Assembly (NCBI GenBank): GCA_947427285.1
Contig: CANEHE010000010.1
Location: forward strand, 1 to 56,626
DNA length: 56,626 nucleotides
Source: an uncultured Porphyromonadaceae bacterium
GTDB taxonomy: Bacteria; Bacteroidota; Bacteroidia; Bacteroidales; Muribaculaceae
Reading direction: 5' to 3'
Position numbers and translations under genes: made by a program. This document shows, piece after piece, positions 18,578 through 26,326 of the stretch. The notes under the pieces were generated by a model. That model was not told where the DNA came from, made no database searches, and saw nothing but the letters and a program-made list of their open reading frames with translations. Numbering within the stretch: position 1 is the first letter of the stretch; each line of letters begins with the position of its first letter.

Positions 18578-19159
18578 TCAAAAATACCTCAACTCCTGAT
18601 AAAGTCTATGAACGGGAAGTCCCATGACATTATAATAACTTCCGCAAATCGATTCCACCGCTACACATCCGATCCATTCCTGAATGCCGTATGCACCGGC
18701 CTTGTCGAGAGGCATATAATTGTCTACATAATATTTTATATCCTCTTCAGGAATATCAACAAACCTGACATCGGTAACTGTGGTAAATGATGTGCGTTTT
18801 CTTTTAGTAGTCACTGTAACCCCCGATGTCACCTGATGCACTCTTCCGGAAAGTTCACGGAGCATGCGACATGCGTCTTCCGCATCCACTGGTTTACCAT
18901 ATACCTTATTGTCAAGCACCACAATAGTGTCGGCCGTTATCAGAAGCTCGTCATCACCGATTATGGACCAATAGGCATCCGCTTTTATTCCTGAAAGATA
19001 TTGAGCAACCTCCAATGCCGGCATATCAGAGGGATAATCCTCATTGATCTTACCCACAGTAACAACTCTGAACGGGATACGGAGATGGGTCAGCAACTCA
19101 CGTCGCCGCGGAGACTTACTGGCAAGCAGCACATTATATTTTTTTAGATTCTCAAGCAT
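18578..19159 (-). CDS. maf: Maf-family nucleoside triphosphate pyrophosphatase
   Basis: Maf proteins hydrolyse dTTP, UTP or modified nucleotides to monophosphates, acting in nucleotide-pool cleaning. The 193 residues have the defining N-terminus VLLASKSPRRRELLTHLRIPF, then ITADTIVVLDNKVYGKP and GAYGIQEWIGC, the family's catalytic segments. It is preceded by kdsC at 32 bases in an operon. The DUF2520-kdsC-maf order is, from memory, common in Bacteroidales. Confidence 0.93.
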   Translation of the reverse strand: MLENLKKYNVLLASKSPRRRELLTHLRIPFRVVTVGKINEDYPSDMPALEVAQYLSGIKADAYWSIIGDDELLITADTIVVLDNKVYGKPVDAEDACRMLRELSGRVHQVTSGVTVTTKRKRTSFTTVTDVRFVDIPEEDIKYYVDNYMPLDKAGAYGIQEWIGCVAVESICGSYYNVMGLPVHRLYQELRYF

Positions 19160-19191
19160 ACAAATTCATCAGATATTACTGAAATCCATGG

Positions 19192-19716
19192 CTACCATCC
19201 AAATGCCTTTTCATCAGCCAACCATCTCCCCTGAGCCTTCATCACCTGTTCCAGTACATCGCGTGCGCATCCATATCCTCCTCCATACGGAGAAATATAT
19301 CTGGCTGTGATCCGAGACTCATGACATCCATCGTATGGTGTGCATGGGAGGCCGACATAACGCATAGCCGGAAGATCCGGAATATCATCTCCCATATACA
19401 GAACCTCTTCCGGATTCAACCCTTTTTCCATCATCCATCTCTGCAACACCGGCAACTTTTGTGATGCACCCATGTATACATCCTTTATTCCAAGCCCATT
19501 GAACCGTACTCTGACAGCTTCGGCCGTACCTCCGGTAATAATACCAATCATATAACCCGATCTCACGGCAAGTTGCAATGCATACCCGTCCTTTATATTC
19601 ACCATTCTCATTGGCTCACCAGAGGCAGACAATGGAATTGTGGAAGGAGACAACACTCCATCCACGTCAAAAGCGAAAGCCTTTATTTTCAAAAGGTCAT
19701 AATCTATGGCACTCAT
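19192..19716 (-). CDS. kdsC: KDO-8-phosphate phosphatase-like HAD hydrolase
   Basis: A 174-residue cap-less (C0) HAD phosphatase of the KdsC type, expected to remove phosphate from 3-deoxy-D-manno-octulosonate 8-phosphate in the inner-core KDO pathway. Motif I is AFDVDGVLS (Asp17 and Asp19), then VNIKDGYALQLAVRSGYMIGIITG, and MGDDIPDLPAM near the C-terminus, all as in KdsC. It partners functionally with kdsA at 50961. Its start overlaps the DUF2520 gene by 20 bases. A different sugar-phosphate substrate is possible, since related HADs act on other nonulosonic acids. Confidence 0.85.
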   Translation of the reverse strand: MSAIDYDLLKIKAFAFDVDGVLSPSTIPLSASGEPMRMVNIKDGYALQLAVRSGYMIGIITGGTAEAVRVRFNGLGIKDVYMGASQKLPVLQRWMMEKGLNPEEVLYMGDDIPDLPAMRYVGLPCTPYDGCHESRITARYISPYGGGYGCARDVLEQVMKAQGRWLADEKAFGW

Positions 19717-20443
19717 CCTTATTTCTGGAATTATAAATAGATGTGGTCATCAACCGATAGATTTCGGTCATATCCGGACGATCGGCAATCATTCTGAGTT
19801 GACTGTCACAAACACTTAGATCACCTCTGACAGCAGGGCCCGTCTGAGCTTCGGACGGTGTCAGTCTATCAAGCTTATCTACTGTATGTCTTACCAAAGG
19901 CAACAGAACCGAGAAATCAAAACCGGATTCCCTGAGAAAGGAATCTGCGATATCATAAAGTCTGTTGGAGAAATTACATGCAAACACCGCAGCCAGATGT
20001 AAACGTCGTCTTAGTTGTCCGTCAGCCTCATAGACACGATCGGTAATCAATGAAGCGGTCTGCCTGAGCATCTTCGACACATAAGATGATATTCCCTCTA
20101 AAAAAATGGGAATCTGGCTGTAATTCAACGAATCTCCCTTCGTAAATGTTTGTAATGGATAAAAAACCCCTCTATGCGGATGTTTTGACAAAACTGAAAT
20201 ATCCATGGAACCAGACGTATGAGCCACAATGCCGTCAACGGACGGCAACTTGTCTGATACATCTTTCACAACAGAATCCTTTACCGCGATCAGATAAAGA
20301 TCTGCGTCTTTCGGGAAAGACGCAAATGTACGGGAATTCACCGGTACTGCATCGACATCGGGACATGCACCGAACGCGGACATCAGATGCCATGCCACAT
20401 TCCCTCCTCCGATAACCGCTATTTTCACAGTCTTGTTTGTCAT
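19697..20443 (-). CDS. DUF2520 Rossmann-fold protein
   Basis: A 248-residue putative oxidoreductase with an N-terminal NAD(P)-binding motif (KIAVIGGGNVAWHLMSAFG) and a C-terminal helical DUF2520 domain (LHLAAVFACNFSNRLYDIA, LTPSEAQTGPAVRGD), similar in layout to pyrroline-carboxylate and ketopantoate reductases. The reaction is not known. The ATG at 20443 is preferred because it directly precedes the Rossmann strand; the reading frame continues upstream with unlikely sequence. First gene of the kdsC-maf-Crp-like operon. Confidence 0.88.
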   Translation of the reverse strand: MTNKTVKIAVIGGGNVAWHLMSAFGACPDVDAVPVNSRTFASFPKDADLYLIAVKDSVVKDVSDKLPSVDGIVAHTSGSMDISVLSKHPHRGVFYPLQTFTKGDSLNYSQIPIFLEGISSYVSKMLRQTASLITDRVYEADGQLRRRLHLAAVFACNFSNRLYDIADSFLRESGFDFSVLLPLVRHTVDKLDRLTPSEAQTGPAVRGDLSVCDSQLRMIADRPDMTEIYRLMTTSIYNSRNKDECHRL

Positions 20444-20481
20444 AATACCGAATCCCTTCATCCATAGATCGGGAAAATAAT

Positions 20482-20532
20482 GGAGACGGCACCATCCCAT
20501 AGTCTCTCTGACCACGGGGGTCTGCCGTCTCC
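20482..20532 (-). terminator. Probable terminator after serC-serA
   Basis: A 10-bp perfect stem GGAGACGGCA (20482-20491) / TGCCGTCTCC (20523-20532) with a 31-base loop. On the minus strand it is followed by ATTATTTTCC, a modest T-tract. It lies 25 bases beyond the serA stop. Confidence 0.55.
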
Positions 20533-20556
20533 GGTATGTTCGTAATGTAGGTTATA

Positions 20557-21474
20557 TTATTTGTTTACCTGGAACTTGTTCCATCCATCCTTGAGATAAG
20601 CTACCGATTGTTCGGCGGCAGCCACTCCTGCGTTGAAATTTGCCTCAGCTGTCTGAGCACCCATCTTTTTGGGAGTGAAGAAAACCCGATCCGCGAATCT
20701 CTTCTCAAACTCCTCAGCCAGACCAGGCTTGATGTCGCTGACATAGCGAATATCAGGACGCTCTTCAAGTGCTTTCAGCAAACCCTCCTCATCAATGACT
20801 TCCTTACGTGCGGTGTTGATAAGGACTCCATTCTTGGGCATGCGGGTCACAAGGTCATAACCTATCGAGCCCTTTGTCTGGGGAGTTGCGGGGATATGAA
20901 GGGATACAAACTGATTCTGTGAGAAAAGTTCATTGACATCATGGAGAGGCTTTACACCCTCGGCTTCAATGACAGCATCCGGCACGAAAACATCAAGTGC
21001 CTCCACATTCATGCCAAATCCTTTGGCAATGCGGGCAACATTACGTCCTACCTGACCAAAGGCATAGATACCAAGTGATTTACCTTTCAGCTCTGATCCG
21101 GAAGTGCCGTTATATTTGTTGCGGCACATCATCACTACCATACCGAACACAAGTTCTGCAACAGCGTTGGAGTTCTGACCGGGAGTATTCATCACACAGA
21201 TGTTATGCTCCGTGGCAGCTTTGAGATCGATATTGTCATATCCTGCACCGGCACGAACAATTACCTTGAGTTTCGGAGCATTGTTCATGACCTCAGCATC
21301 AATAATATCACTACGCACGATAAGGCCCTCTGCATTCTTTACAGCCTCGAGAAGATCGGCACGGGTGCCACGCTCAACCACTTCAAGATCATTACCGGAT
21401 GCATTGACCACATCCTCGATGGCCTTTACTGCAGCGGGAGCAAAAGGCTTCTCTGTGAAAACAAGAATTTTCAT
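20557..21474 (-). CDS. serA: D-3-phosphoglycerate dehydrogenase (short form, Lys-type)
   Basis: SerA oxidises 3-phosphoglycerate to 3-phosphohydroxypyruvate, the first step of serine synthesis. The 305-residue protein is the short form without ACT or ASB regulatory domains. NAD binding is at FGQVGRNVARIAKG; the active-site Arg/Glu region is INTARKEVIDEEGLL. Where most family members have TPHxG, this one reads TPKKMGAQT (Lys269-Lys270), so the catalytic His is replaced by Lys, as known for one class of short PGDHs. The ATG at 21474 is used. It follows serC by 125 bases, and the two enzymes act in sequence. Confidence 0.93.
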   Translation of the reverse strand: MKILVFTEKPFAPAAVKAIEDVVNASGNDLEVVERGTRADLLEAVKNAEGLIVRSDIIDAEVMNNAPKLKVIVRAGAGYDNIDLKAATEHNICVMNTPGQNSNAVAELVFGMVVMMCRNKYNGTSGSELKGKSLGIYAFGQVGRNVARIAKGFGMNVEALDVFVPDAVIEAEGVKPLHDVNELFSQNQFVSLHIPATPQTKGSIGYDLVTRMPKNGVLINTARKEVIDEEGLLKALEERPDIRYVSDIKPGLAEEFEKRFADRVFFTPKKMGAQTAEANFNAGVAAAEQSVAYLKDGWNKFQVNK

Positions 21475-21599
21475 ATCTTTTCTCTTGATTATTCTTTGTT
21501 GGAAAGGCAACCATCCGGGAATTCCGGACGATTGCCATTATTGAATTGTATACTGATTATCGTATTCCGTACTTTGTGCTTTGTACTCTATGCTTCAGA

Positions 21600-22667
21600 T
21601 TAGTGTTTTGCCTCAAATTCCTTCATGCAGGCAACGAGAGCCTCAACGCTTTCCAGCGGAAGAGCATTGTAGAGAGACGCACGAAAACCGCCGACAGAAC
21701 GGTGGCCTTTGATACCGACCATTCCCTTGGAAGAAGCGAAATCAAAGAATTCCTTCTCAAGTTCGGCATATTCTGGTTTCATAACGAAGCATACGTTCAT
21801 GATGGAACGGTCTTCTTCAGCTACCGTACCCATGAAGAGTTTGTTGCGGTCAATCTCATCATAGAGGAGACCGGCTTTCGCGAGATCAAGTTTCTCCATA
21901 GCCTTTACACCACCCTGCTCCTTGTAGTAACGGAGAGTCATAAGAGCTGAGTAGATAGGAAGCACCGGAGGAGTGTTGAACATCGAACCCTTCTTGATAT
22001 GTGTGCGATAGTCAAGCATTGTAGGAATTTCACGGCTTACTTTTCCAAGAGCGTCTTCCTTCACGATGACAATGGTCACACCGGAAGGAGCCAGATTCTT
22101 CTGTGCGCCTGCATAGATGAGTTCATACTTCGAACAATCGAATTCACGCGAAAAGATATCAGACGACATGTCACACACCATGGGGATGGGGCTATCATAA
22201 TCCTTGCGGGTCTCGGTGCCATAGATAGTGTTGTTGGAAGTATAGTGGAAATAGTCGGCATCTCTGGGAATGACGAAATTCTTGGGGATATAGTTGAAGT
22301 TCGACTCTTTGGAGGAAGCCACAACGTCTACCTCACCGAAAAGTTTGGCTTCCTTGATAGCATTGGACGCCCATGTACCGGTGTTGATGTATGCAGCTTT
22401 CTTCTTGAGAAGGTTGAACGGAACCATGCAGAACTGGAGACTTGCGCCGCCACCGAGGAAGAGGACATGGTATCCCTCCGGGATATGCAGCAGCTCTTTT
22501 GTGAGGGCCACAGCCTCGTCTACCACAGCTTGAAACTCCTTGCTACGGTGTGACACTTCGAGAATCGAGAGGCCGGTGTTGGCGAAATCAATCACAGCGT
22601 CTGCTGTAGCCTTGATTGTATACGGGCTCAGGATACTGGGGCCGGCATAAAAATTGTGCTTTTTCAT
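21600..22667 (-). CDS. serC: Phosphoserine aminotransferase
   Basis: SerC is a PLP enzyme converting 3-phosphohydroxypyruvate and glutamate to phosphoserine; in many bacteria it also serves pyridoxine synthesis. The 355 residues start with [23 protein letters not shown] binding is at GGGASLQF and the Schiff-base Lys lies in [12 protein letters not shown]; the C-terminal [20 protein letters not shown] is diagnostic. First gene of the serC-serA unit, with a -7 box 42 bases upstream. Confidence 0.97.
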   Translation of the reverse strand: MKKHNFYAGPSILSPYTIKATADAVIDFANTGLSILEVSHRSKEFQAVVDEAVALTKELLHIPEGYHVLFLGGGASLQFCMVPFNLLKKKAAYINTGTWASNAIKEAKLFGEVDVVASSKESNFNYIPKNFVIPRDADYFHYTSNNTIYGTETRKDYDSPIPMVCDMSSDIFSREFDCSKYELIYAGAQKNLAPSGVTIVIVKEDALGKVSREIPTMLDYRTHIKKGSMFNTPPVLPIYSALMTLRYYKEQGGVKAMEKLDLAKAGLLYDEIDRNKLFMGTVAEEDRSIMNVCFVMKPEYAELEKEFFDFASSKGMVGIKGHRSVGGFRASLYNALPLESVEALVACMKEFEAKH

Positions 22668-22708
22668 GTCTGAAATATGGTTTAGATTTTTAAGTGTGAA
22701 ATTTTCAG

Positions 22709-22716
22709 CAAAATTA
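22709..22716 (-). promoter_or_regulatory. Candidate -7 box of serC-serA
   Basis: Minus strand TAATTTTG, 42 bases before serC. The -33 region is T-rich (TTTT) because it overlaps the T-tract of the rfb terminator. Confidence 0.55.
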
Positions 22717-22733
22717 GCTATAAGTCCCGATAG

Positions 22734-22759
22734 AAAAAAACTTTTAAGCCAAAAGTTTT
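22734..22759 (-). terminator. Intrinsic terminator after rfbA-rfbC-rfbB
   Basis: AT-rich perfect stem AAAACTTTT (22737-22745) / AAAAGTTTT (22751-22759), 5-base loop, followed on the minus strand by seven T. It is 67 bases beyond the rfbB stop. Confidence 0.7.
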
Positions 22760-22825
22760 CTCTGGTGTTTGGTTTTCTCTTTTTAAATATAAAACCTCTA
22801 TAAACCGGTCTTGGAATCTATTGTC

Positions 22826-23911
22826 TTACCGGCCGGAATACATCCTCTTATAGTAATCTGCATAAGCTCCCGAAGTGACATTTTCAAGCCATGAAATGTT
22901 GTCGAGATACCATCGAACCGTGGCTCGCAATCCATCTTCAAAACAAGTACGCGGACGCCATCCCAATTCGTGTTCTATTTTAGAGGCATCAATGGCATAA
23001 CGTAGATCATGACCTTTACGATCAGTCACAAAATTAATCAGGTGCACCGAATCTCCTTCAGGTCGTCCCAGTTCCTGATCAGTTATTTTGACAAGTGCCT
23101 TGACCAGATCGATATTACGCCACTCGTTGCAGCCTCCAATATTGTATGTATCTCCAGCCTTACCATTATGAAAAACAAGATCGAGGGCTTCGGCATGGTC
23201 TTCCACGTAAAGCCAGTCACGGATATTCTCTCCTTTACCATACACAGGAAGAGGCCGTCTGTTTCGGATATTATTGATAAAAAGAGGAATCAATTTCTCT
23301 GGAAACTGATTTGGTCCGTAATTGTTGGAACAATTTGTGACAAGCGTCGGCATTCCGTATGTATCATGCCAGGCACGTACAAAATGATCGCTTGATGCCT
23401 TTGCCGCAGAATACGGGCTATGCGGATCATAGCGTGTAGTCTCCTCAAACATCTGACCGTTTCCAAGCTCAAGCGCACCATATACCTCATCCGTCGATAC
23501 ATGATGAAAAAGTTTTCCTGTGTATTTTTCCGGCAAAGATTCCCAATAATTCTTCGCGCATTGAAGCATATTCACAGTCCCCATTACATTTGTGCGAACA
23601 AAATCGAGCGGATCTGAAATCGAGCGGTCGACATGACTTTCCGCCGCCAGATGTATCACTCCGTCAATATGATATCGGCGCAATATCGACATCACAGATG
23701 TGGCATCGCAGATATCGGCCTTTTCGAAGCGATAGTTGGGATAATCCTCAATGTCAGTCAGATTCTCAAGATTACCGGCGTAGGTTAGAGAATCCATGTT
23801 AACTACAAGAGTATCCGGATATACTTTTACAAGACGCCTCACGAGATGGGAACCTATGAATCCGGCTCCTCCGGTCACAAGTATAGCCTTGTCAAAATGT
23901 TTTTTTTCCAT
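22826..23911 (-). CDS. rfbB: dTDP-glucose 4,6-dehydratase
   Basis: RfbB converts dTDP-glucose to dTDP-4-keto-6-deoxyglucose, the branch point to dTDP-rhamnose and other deoxysugars for surface glycans. It is a 361-residue extended SDR: NAD motif TGGAGFIGSHLVRRL, HLAAESHVDRSI, the STDEVYG segment carrying the acid/base pair, and the catalytic YSAAKASSDH (YxxxK). It is the third gene of a minus-strand operon rfbA-rfbC-rfbB and begins 18 bases after rfbC. Confidence 0.97.
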   Translation of the reverse strand: MEKKHFDKAILVTGGAGFIGSHLVRRLVKVYPDTLVVNMDSLTYAGNLENLTDIEDYPNYRFEKADICDATSVMSILRRYHIDGVIHLAAESHVDRSISDPLDFVRTNVMGTVNMLQCAKNYWESLPEKYTGKLFHHVSTDEVYGALELGNGQMFEETTRYDPHSPYSAAKASSDHFVRAWHDTYGMPTLVTNCSNNYGPNQFPEKLIPLFINNIRNRRPLPVYGKGENIRDWLYVEDHAEALDLVFHNGKAGDTYNIGGCNEWRNIDLVKALVKITDQELGRPEGDSVHLINFVTDRKGHDLRYAIDASKIEHELGWRPRTCFEDGLRATVRWYLDNISWLENVTSGAYADYYKRMYSGR

Positions 23912-23929
23912 CGTTCACTTAGAAACTTC

Positions 23930-24478
23930 TTAAAACGGACTTTCAAAATCCTTCCAAAGAGGAAGCTGCAGATCTTTCGGAGAAAGGTTTGCATCAGCCA
24001 GACAGACCGGCCAGTCAATATGTAATTCCGGACTGAGAATGGAAATACCACCTTCACTTTCCGGAGCATAATACTGATCACACTTATATTCAAACACAGC
24101 TTCGTCTGAAATCACTGCGAAACCATGTGCGAAACCACGTGGAATGAATAACTGCAATCTATTGGATTCAGATAATTCCACTGCCACATGCTTTCCGTAT
24201 GTGGTAGAACCTTTGCGTAGATCTACAGCCACATCCATCACCCGACCACGCGTACATCTCACAAGTTTGGCCTGTGCATGAGGTGGTTTCTGGAAATGCA
24301 ACCCGCGCACCACTCTACGGCTTGAGCGGCTCTGATTATCCTGTACAAATCTCACCGCACCGATGTTGGCTTCGAAATCACGCTGTGAAAACGACTCAAA
24401 GAAATATCCTCTGGCATCTTCAAAAACTTTAGGACGCAGAATGACTACTCCCTCTATATCGGTTTTAATATATTCCAT
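23930..24478 (-). CDS. rfbC: dTDP-4-dehydrorhamnose 3,5-epimerase
   Basis: RfbC epimerises C3 and C5 of dTDP-4-keto-6-deoxyglucose. The 182-residue cupin starts IEGVVILRPKVFEDARGYFFESF and contains FVQDNQSRSSRRVVRGLHFQ, with the catalytic His in RGLHFQ, then VDLRKGSTTYGKH and PRGFAHGFAVIS. The second acid residue Tyr is in FEYKCDQYY. It sits between rfbA (30 bases) and rfbB (18 bases). Confidence 0.97.
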   Translation of the reverse strand: MEYIKTDIEGVVILRPKVFEDARGYFFESFSQRDFEANIGAVRFVQDNQSRSSRRVVRGLHFQKPPHAQAKLVRCTRGRVMDVAVDLRKGSTTYGKHVAVELSESNRLQLFIPRGFAHGFAVISDEAVFEYKCDQYYAPESEGGISILSPELHIDWPVCLADANLSPKDLQLPLWKDFESPF

Positions 24479-24508
24479 CTGTTATGAACAGTTAATTAAT
24501 TCATTCCC

Positions 24509-25390
24509 TTACACCTGTCCGTCGGCGACCTTTATAAGGTAACGTCCGTACTGATTTCTTGACATGGGTTCCGCTATTTCCAAAAGACGTTCTTTAGAAA
24601 TCCACCCTTTCCTGAAAGCGATTCCCTCCAGACAGCCTACTTTCAATCCCTGACGCTTTTCAATCACTTCCACGAAAATAGAAGCCTCTGCCAAAGAGTC
24701 GTGAGTGCCTGTGTCAAGCCATGCGAACCCACGGCCAAGAGTGAGCACATTCAGTCTTCCGGCGGCAAGATAACACCCATTGACACTTGTTATCTCAAGC
24801 TCACCTCTTGCCGACGGTTTTATAGACTTCGCCACACTCACCACATCATTCGGATAGAAATATAGACCTACAACCGCATAATTTGACTTAGGATGAGTCG
24901 GCTTTTCCTCTATAGAAAGACATTTGCCGGCAGAATCGAACTCAGCCACTCCATAACGCTGAGGATCATCCACACGATAACCGAATACGGTGGCTTCCCT
25001 ACGACAGACAACTCCTTCCACTGCTTTGGAAAGAAGTTCCGGAAATCCGGCACCATGAAAGATATTGTCACCCAATACAAGGCACACATCGTCATCACCT
25101 ATAAACCCCTCTCCTATCAGAAAAGCCTGCGCGAGACCATCCGGAGATGGTTGTTCCGCATACTCGATACGAACACCGAAGTTCGAACCATCACCAAGCA
25201 GACGACGAAAACCGGGCAAATCGTCTGGAGTGGATATGACAAGAATATCTCTGATACCAGCCTCCATCAGCACCGAGACAGGATAATATACCATCGGTTT
25301 GTCATAAATGGGGAGAAGCTGCTTGCTTACACCTTTGGTGATCGGATAGAGGCGTGTGCCGGAGCCCCCGGCCAAAACAATTCCTTTCAT
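24509..25390 (-). CDS. rfbA: Glucose-1-phosphate thymidylyltransferase
   Basis: RfbA activates glucose 1-phosphate with dTTP. The 293 residues carry the nucleotidyltransferase signature [43 protein letters not shown], and [16 protein letters not shown] near the end. The ATG at 25390 is chosen, because the upstream in-frame extension adds non-family residues and runs toward the promoter. First gene of the rfb operon; rfbD for the final reduction to dTDP-rhamnose is not adjacent. Confidence 0.97.
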   Translation of the reverse strand: MKGIVLAGGSGTRLYPITKGVSKQLLPIYDKPMVYYPVSVLMEAGIRDILVISTPDDLPGFRRLLGDGSNFGVRIEYAEQPSPDGLAQAFLIGEGFIGDDDVCLVLGDNIFHGAGFPELLSKAVEGVVCRREATVFGYRVDDPQRYGVAEFDSAGKCLSIEEKPTHPKSNYAVVGLYFYPNDVVSVAKSIKPSARGELEITSVNGCYLAAGRLNVLTLGRGFAWLDTGTHDSLAEASIFVEVIEKRQGLKVGCLEGIAFRKGWISKERLLEIAEPMSRNQYGRYLIKVADGQV

Positions 25391-25408
25391 TTCTTTGTTA
25401 TTGCTCCG

Positions 25409-25416
25409 CAAAGATA
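25409..25416 (-). promoter_or_regulatory. Candidate -7 box of the rfb operon
   Basis: Minus strand TATCTTTG, a full match to TAnnTTTG, 19 bases before the rfbA ATG. No clear -33 TTTG. Confidence 0.6.
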
Positions 25417-25439
25417 GCATATTTTCGGCGATTTTTTGC

Positions 25440-25447
25440 TAACTTCG
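25440..25447 (+). promoter_or_regulatory. Possible -7 box of rpiB-folB
   Basis: Plus strand TAACTTCG, one mismatch from TAnnTTTG, 26 bases before rpiB. Divergent with the rfb promoter inside an 82-base gap. Confidence 0.4.
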
Positions 25448-25472
25448 CACCATAATTATTAACAATCCATAT

Positions 25473-25916
25473 ATGGAAAAAATTGCATTCGCTTCGGACC
25501 ATGCTGGTTTTGAGCTCAAAATTAAGCTTGAAAAATACGTTGAATCAAAAGGTTATACTTTTGAAGATTTCGGAACACATTCGGAAGAATCTTGTGATTA
25601 TCCAGACTTCGCTCATCCGGCTGCACTCGCAGTGGAAGATGGAAGATGTGCTTTCGGTATCGCGATGTGCGGTTCCGGCAACGGCATTCAGATGACTCTC
25701 AACAAACATCAGGGTATCCGCGCCGCTCTCTGTTGGCTGCCGGAACTTGCGACACTCGCCAAACAGCATAACAATGCCAACGTGCTTGTATTGCCGGCCA
25801 GATTTATCAGTTATGATGAAGCTGTAAAAATTGTAGATGCTTATCTTGAAGCTCAGTTTGAGGGCGGTCGTCATGAACGCCGCATTGAAAAAATTCCAGT
25901 AAAAGGATGTCGCTGA
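25473..25916 (+). CDS. rpiB: Ribose-5-phosphate isomerase B
   Basis: RpiB interconverts ribose 5-phosphate and ribulose 5-phosphate in the pentose phosphate pathway. The 147-residue length is normal. Family marks: KIAFASDHAGFELK-like N-terminus (IAFASDHAGFELKIKLEKY), EESCDYPDFAHPAA, and the catalytic Cys in AMCGSGNGIQMTLNKHQGIRAAL. Its end overlaps folB by 10 bases, suggesting coupled translation. Transketolase, its pathway partner, is at 32652. Confidence 0.96.
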   Translation: MEKIAFASDHAGFELKIKLEKYVESKGYTFEDFGTHSEESCDYPDFAHPAALAVEDGRCAFGIAMCGSGNGIQMTLNKHQGIRAALCWLPELATLAKQHNNANVLVLPARFISYDEAVKIVDAYLEAQFEGGRHERRIEKIPVKGCR

Positions 25917-26275
25917 ATAACTCTTTGCTCACTGTCTCCATTGAAGATGTGATTTTCCACGCCTTCCACGGAGTCTTCCCTCAGGAGGCCATCGTAGGCA
26001 ACGAGTTCTCTCTTTCTTTGTCTGTGAAGATCAGAATAACAGAAGGAATGAAACTCGACATGCTTGAAGGCACTGTAAGTTATGCCGATCTTTATGATAT
26101 ATGCCTCGGTGAGATGTCGAAACCATCCAAATTGATTGAACATCTGGCCATCCGGATAGTTCACAAAATAAAGTTGGAATTTCCTGAAGTGGTGGAAGGT
26201 GAAATTCGGATCACCAAACTTCATCCTCCTATCGCTGGTTTCGACGGCAAAGCCTCTGTATGCATGCGGTTCTAA
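25907..26275 (+). CDS. folB: Dihydroneopterin aldolase
   Basis: FolB cleaves dihydroneopterin to 6-hydroxymethyl-dihydropterin in folate synthesis. The 122 residues have the family order: VSIEDVIFHAFHGVFPQEAIVGNEFSLS (with the substrate-binding Glu), SYADLYDICLGEM, KLIEHLAIRIVHKI and the C-terminal RITKLHPPIAGFDGKA with the conserved Lys. It overlaps rpiB by 10 bases and is followed after 25 bases by a strong terminator. Confidence 0.93.
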   Translation: MSLNNSLLTVSIEDVIFHAFHGVFPQEAIVGNEFSLSLSVKIRITEGMKLDMLEGTVSYADLYDICLGEMSKPSKLIEHLAIRIVHKIKLEFPEVVEGEIRITKLHPPIAGFDGKASVCMRF

Positions 26276-26300
26276 TCCATCCACTTTGGCATAGACAATA

Positions 26301-26325
26301 AAACGACGTAAAGCGTCGTTTTTTT
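26301..26325 (+). terminator. Intrinsic terminator after rpiB-folB
   Basis: Perfect 8-bp stem AAACGACG (26301-26308) / CGTCGTTT (26314-26321), 5-base loop, T-run to 26325. The T-run ends one base before the ATG of the TonB receptor, so it also forms the leader of that gene. Confidence 0.85.
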
Positions 26326-26326
26326 C

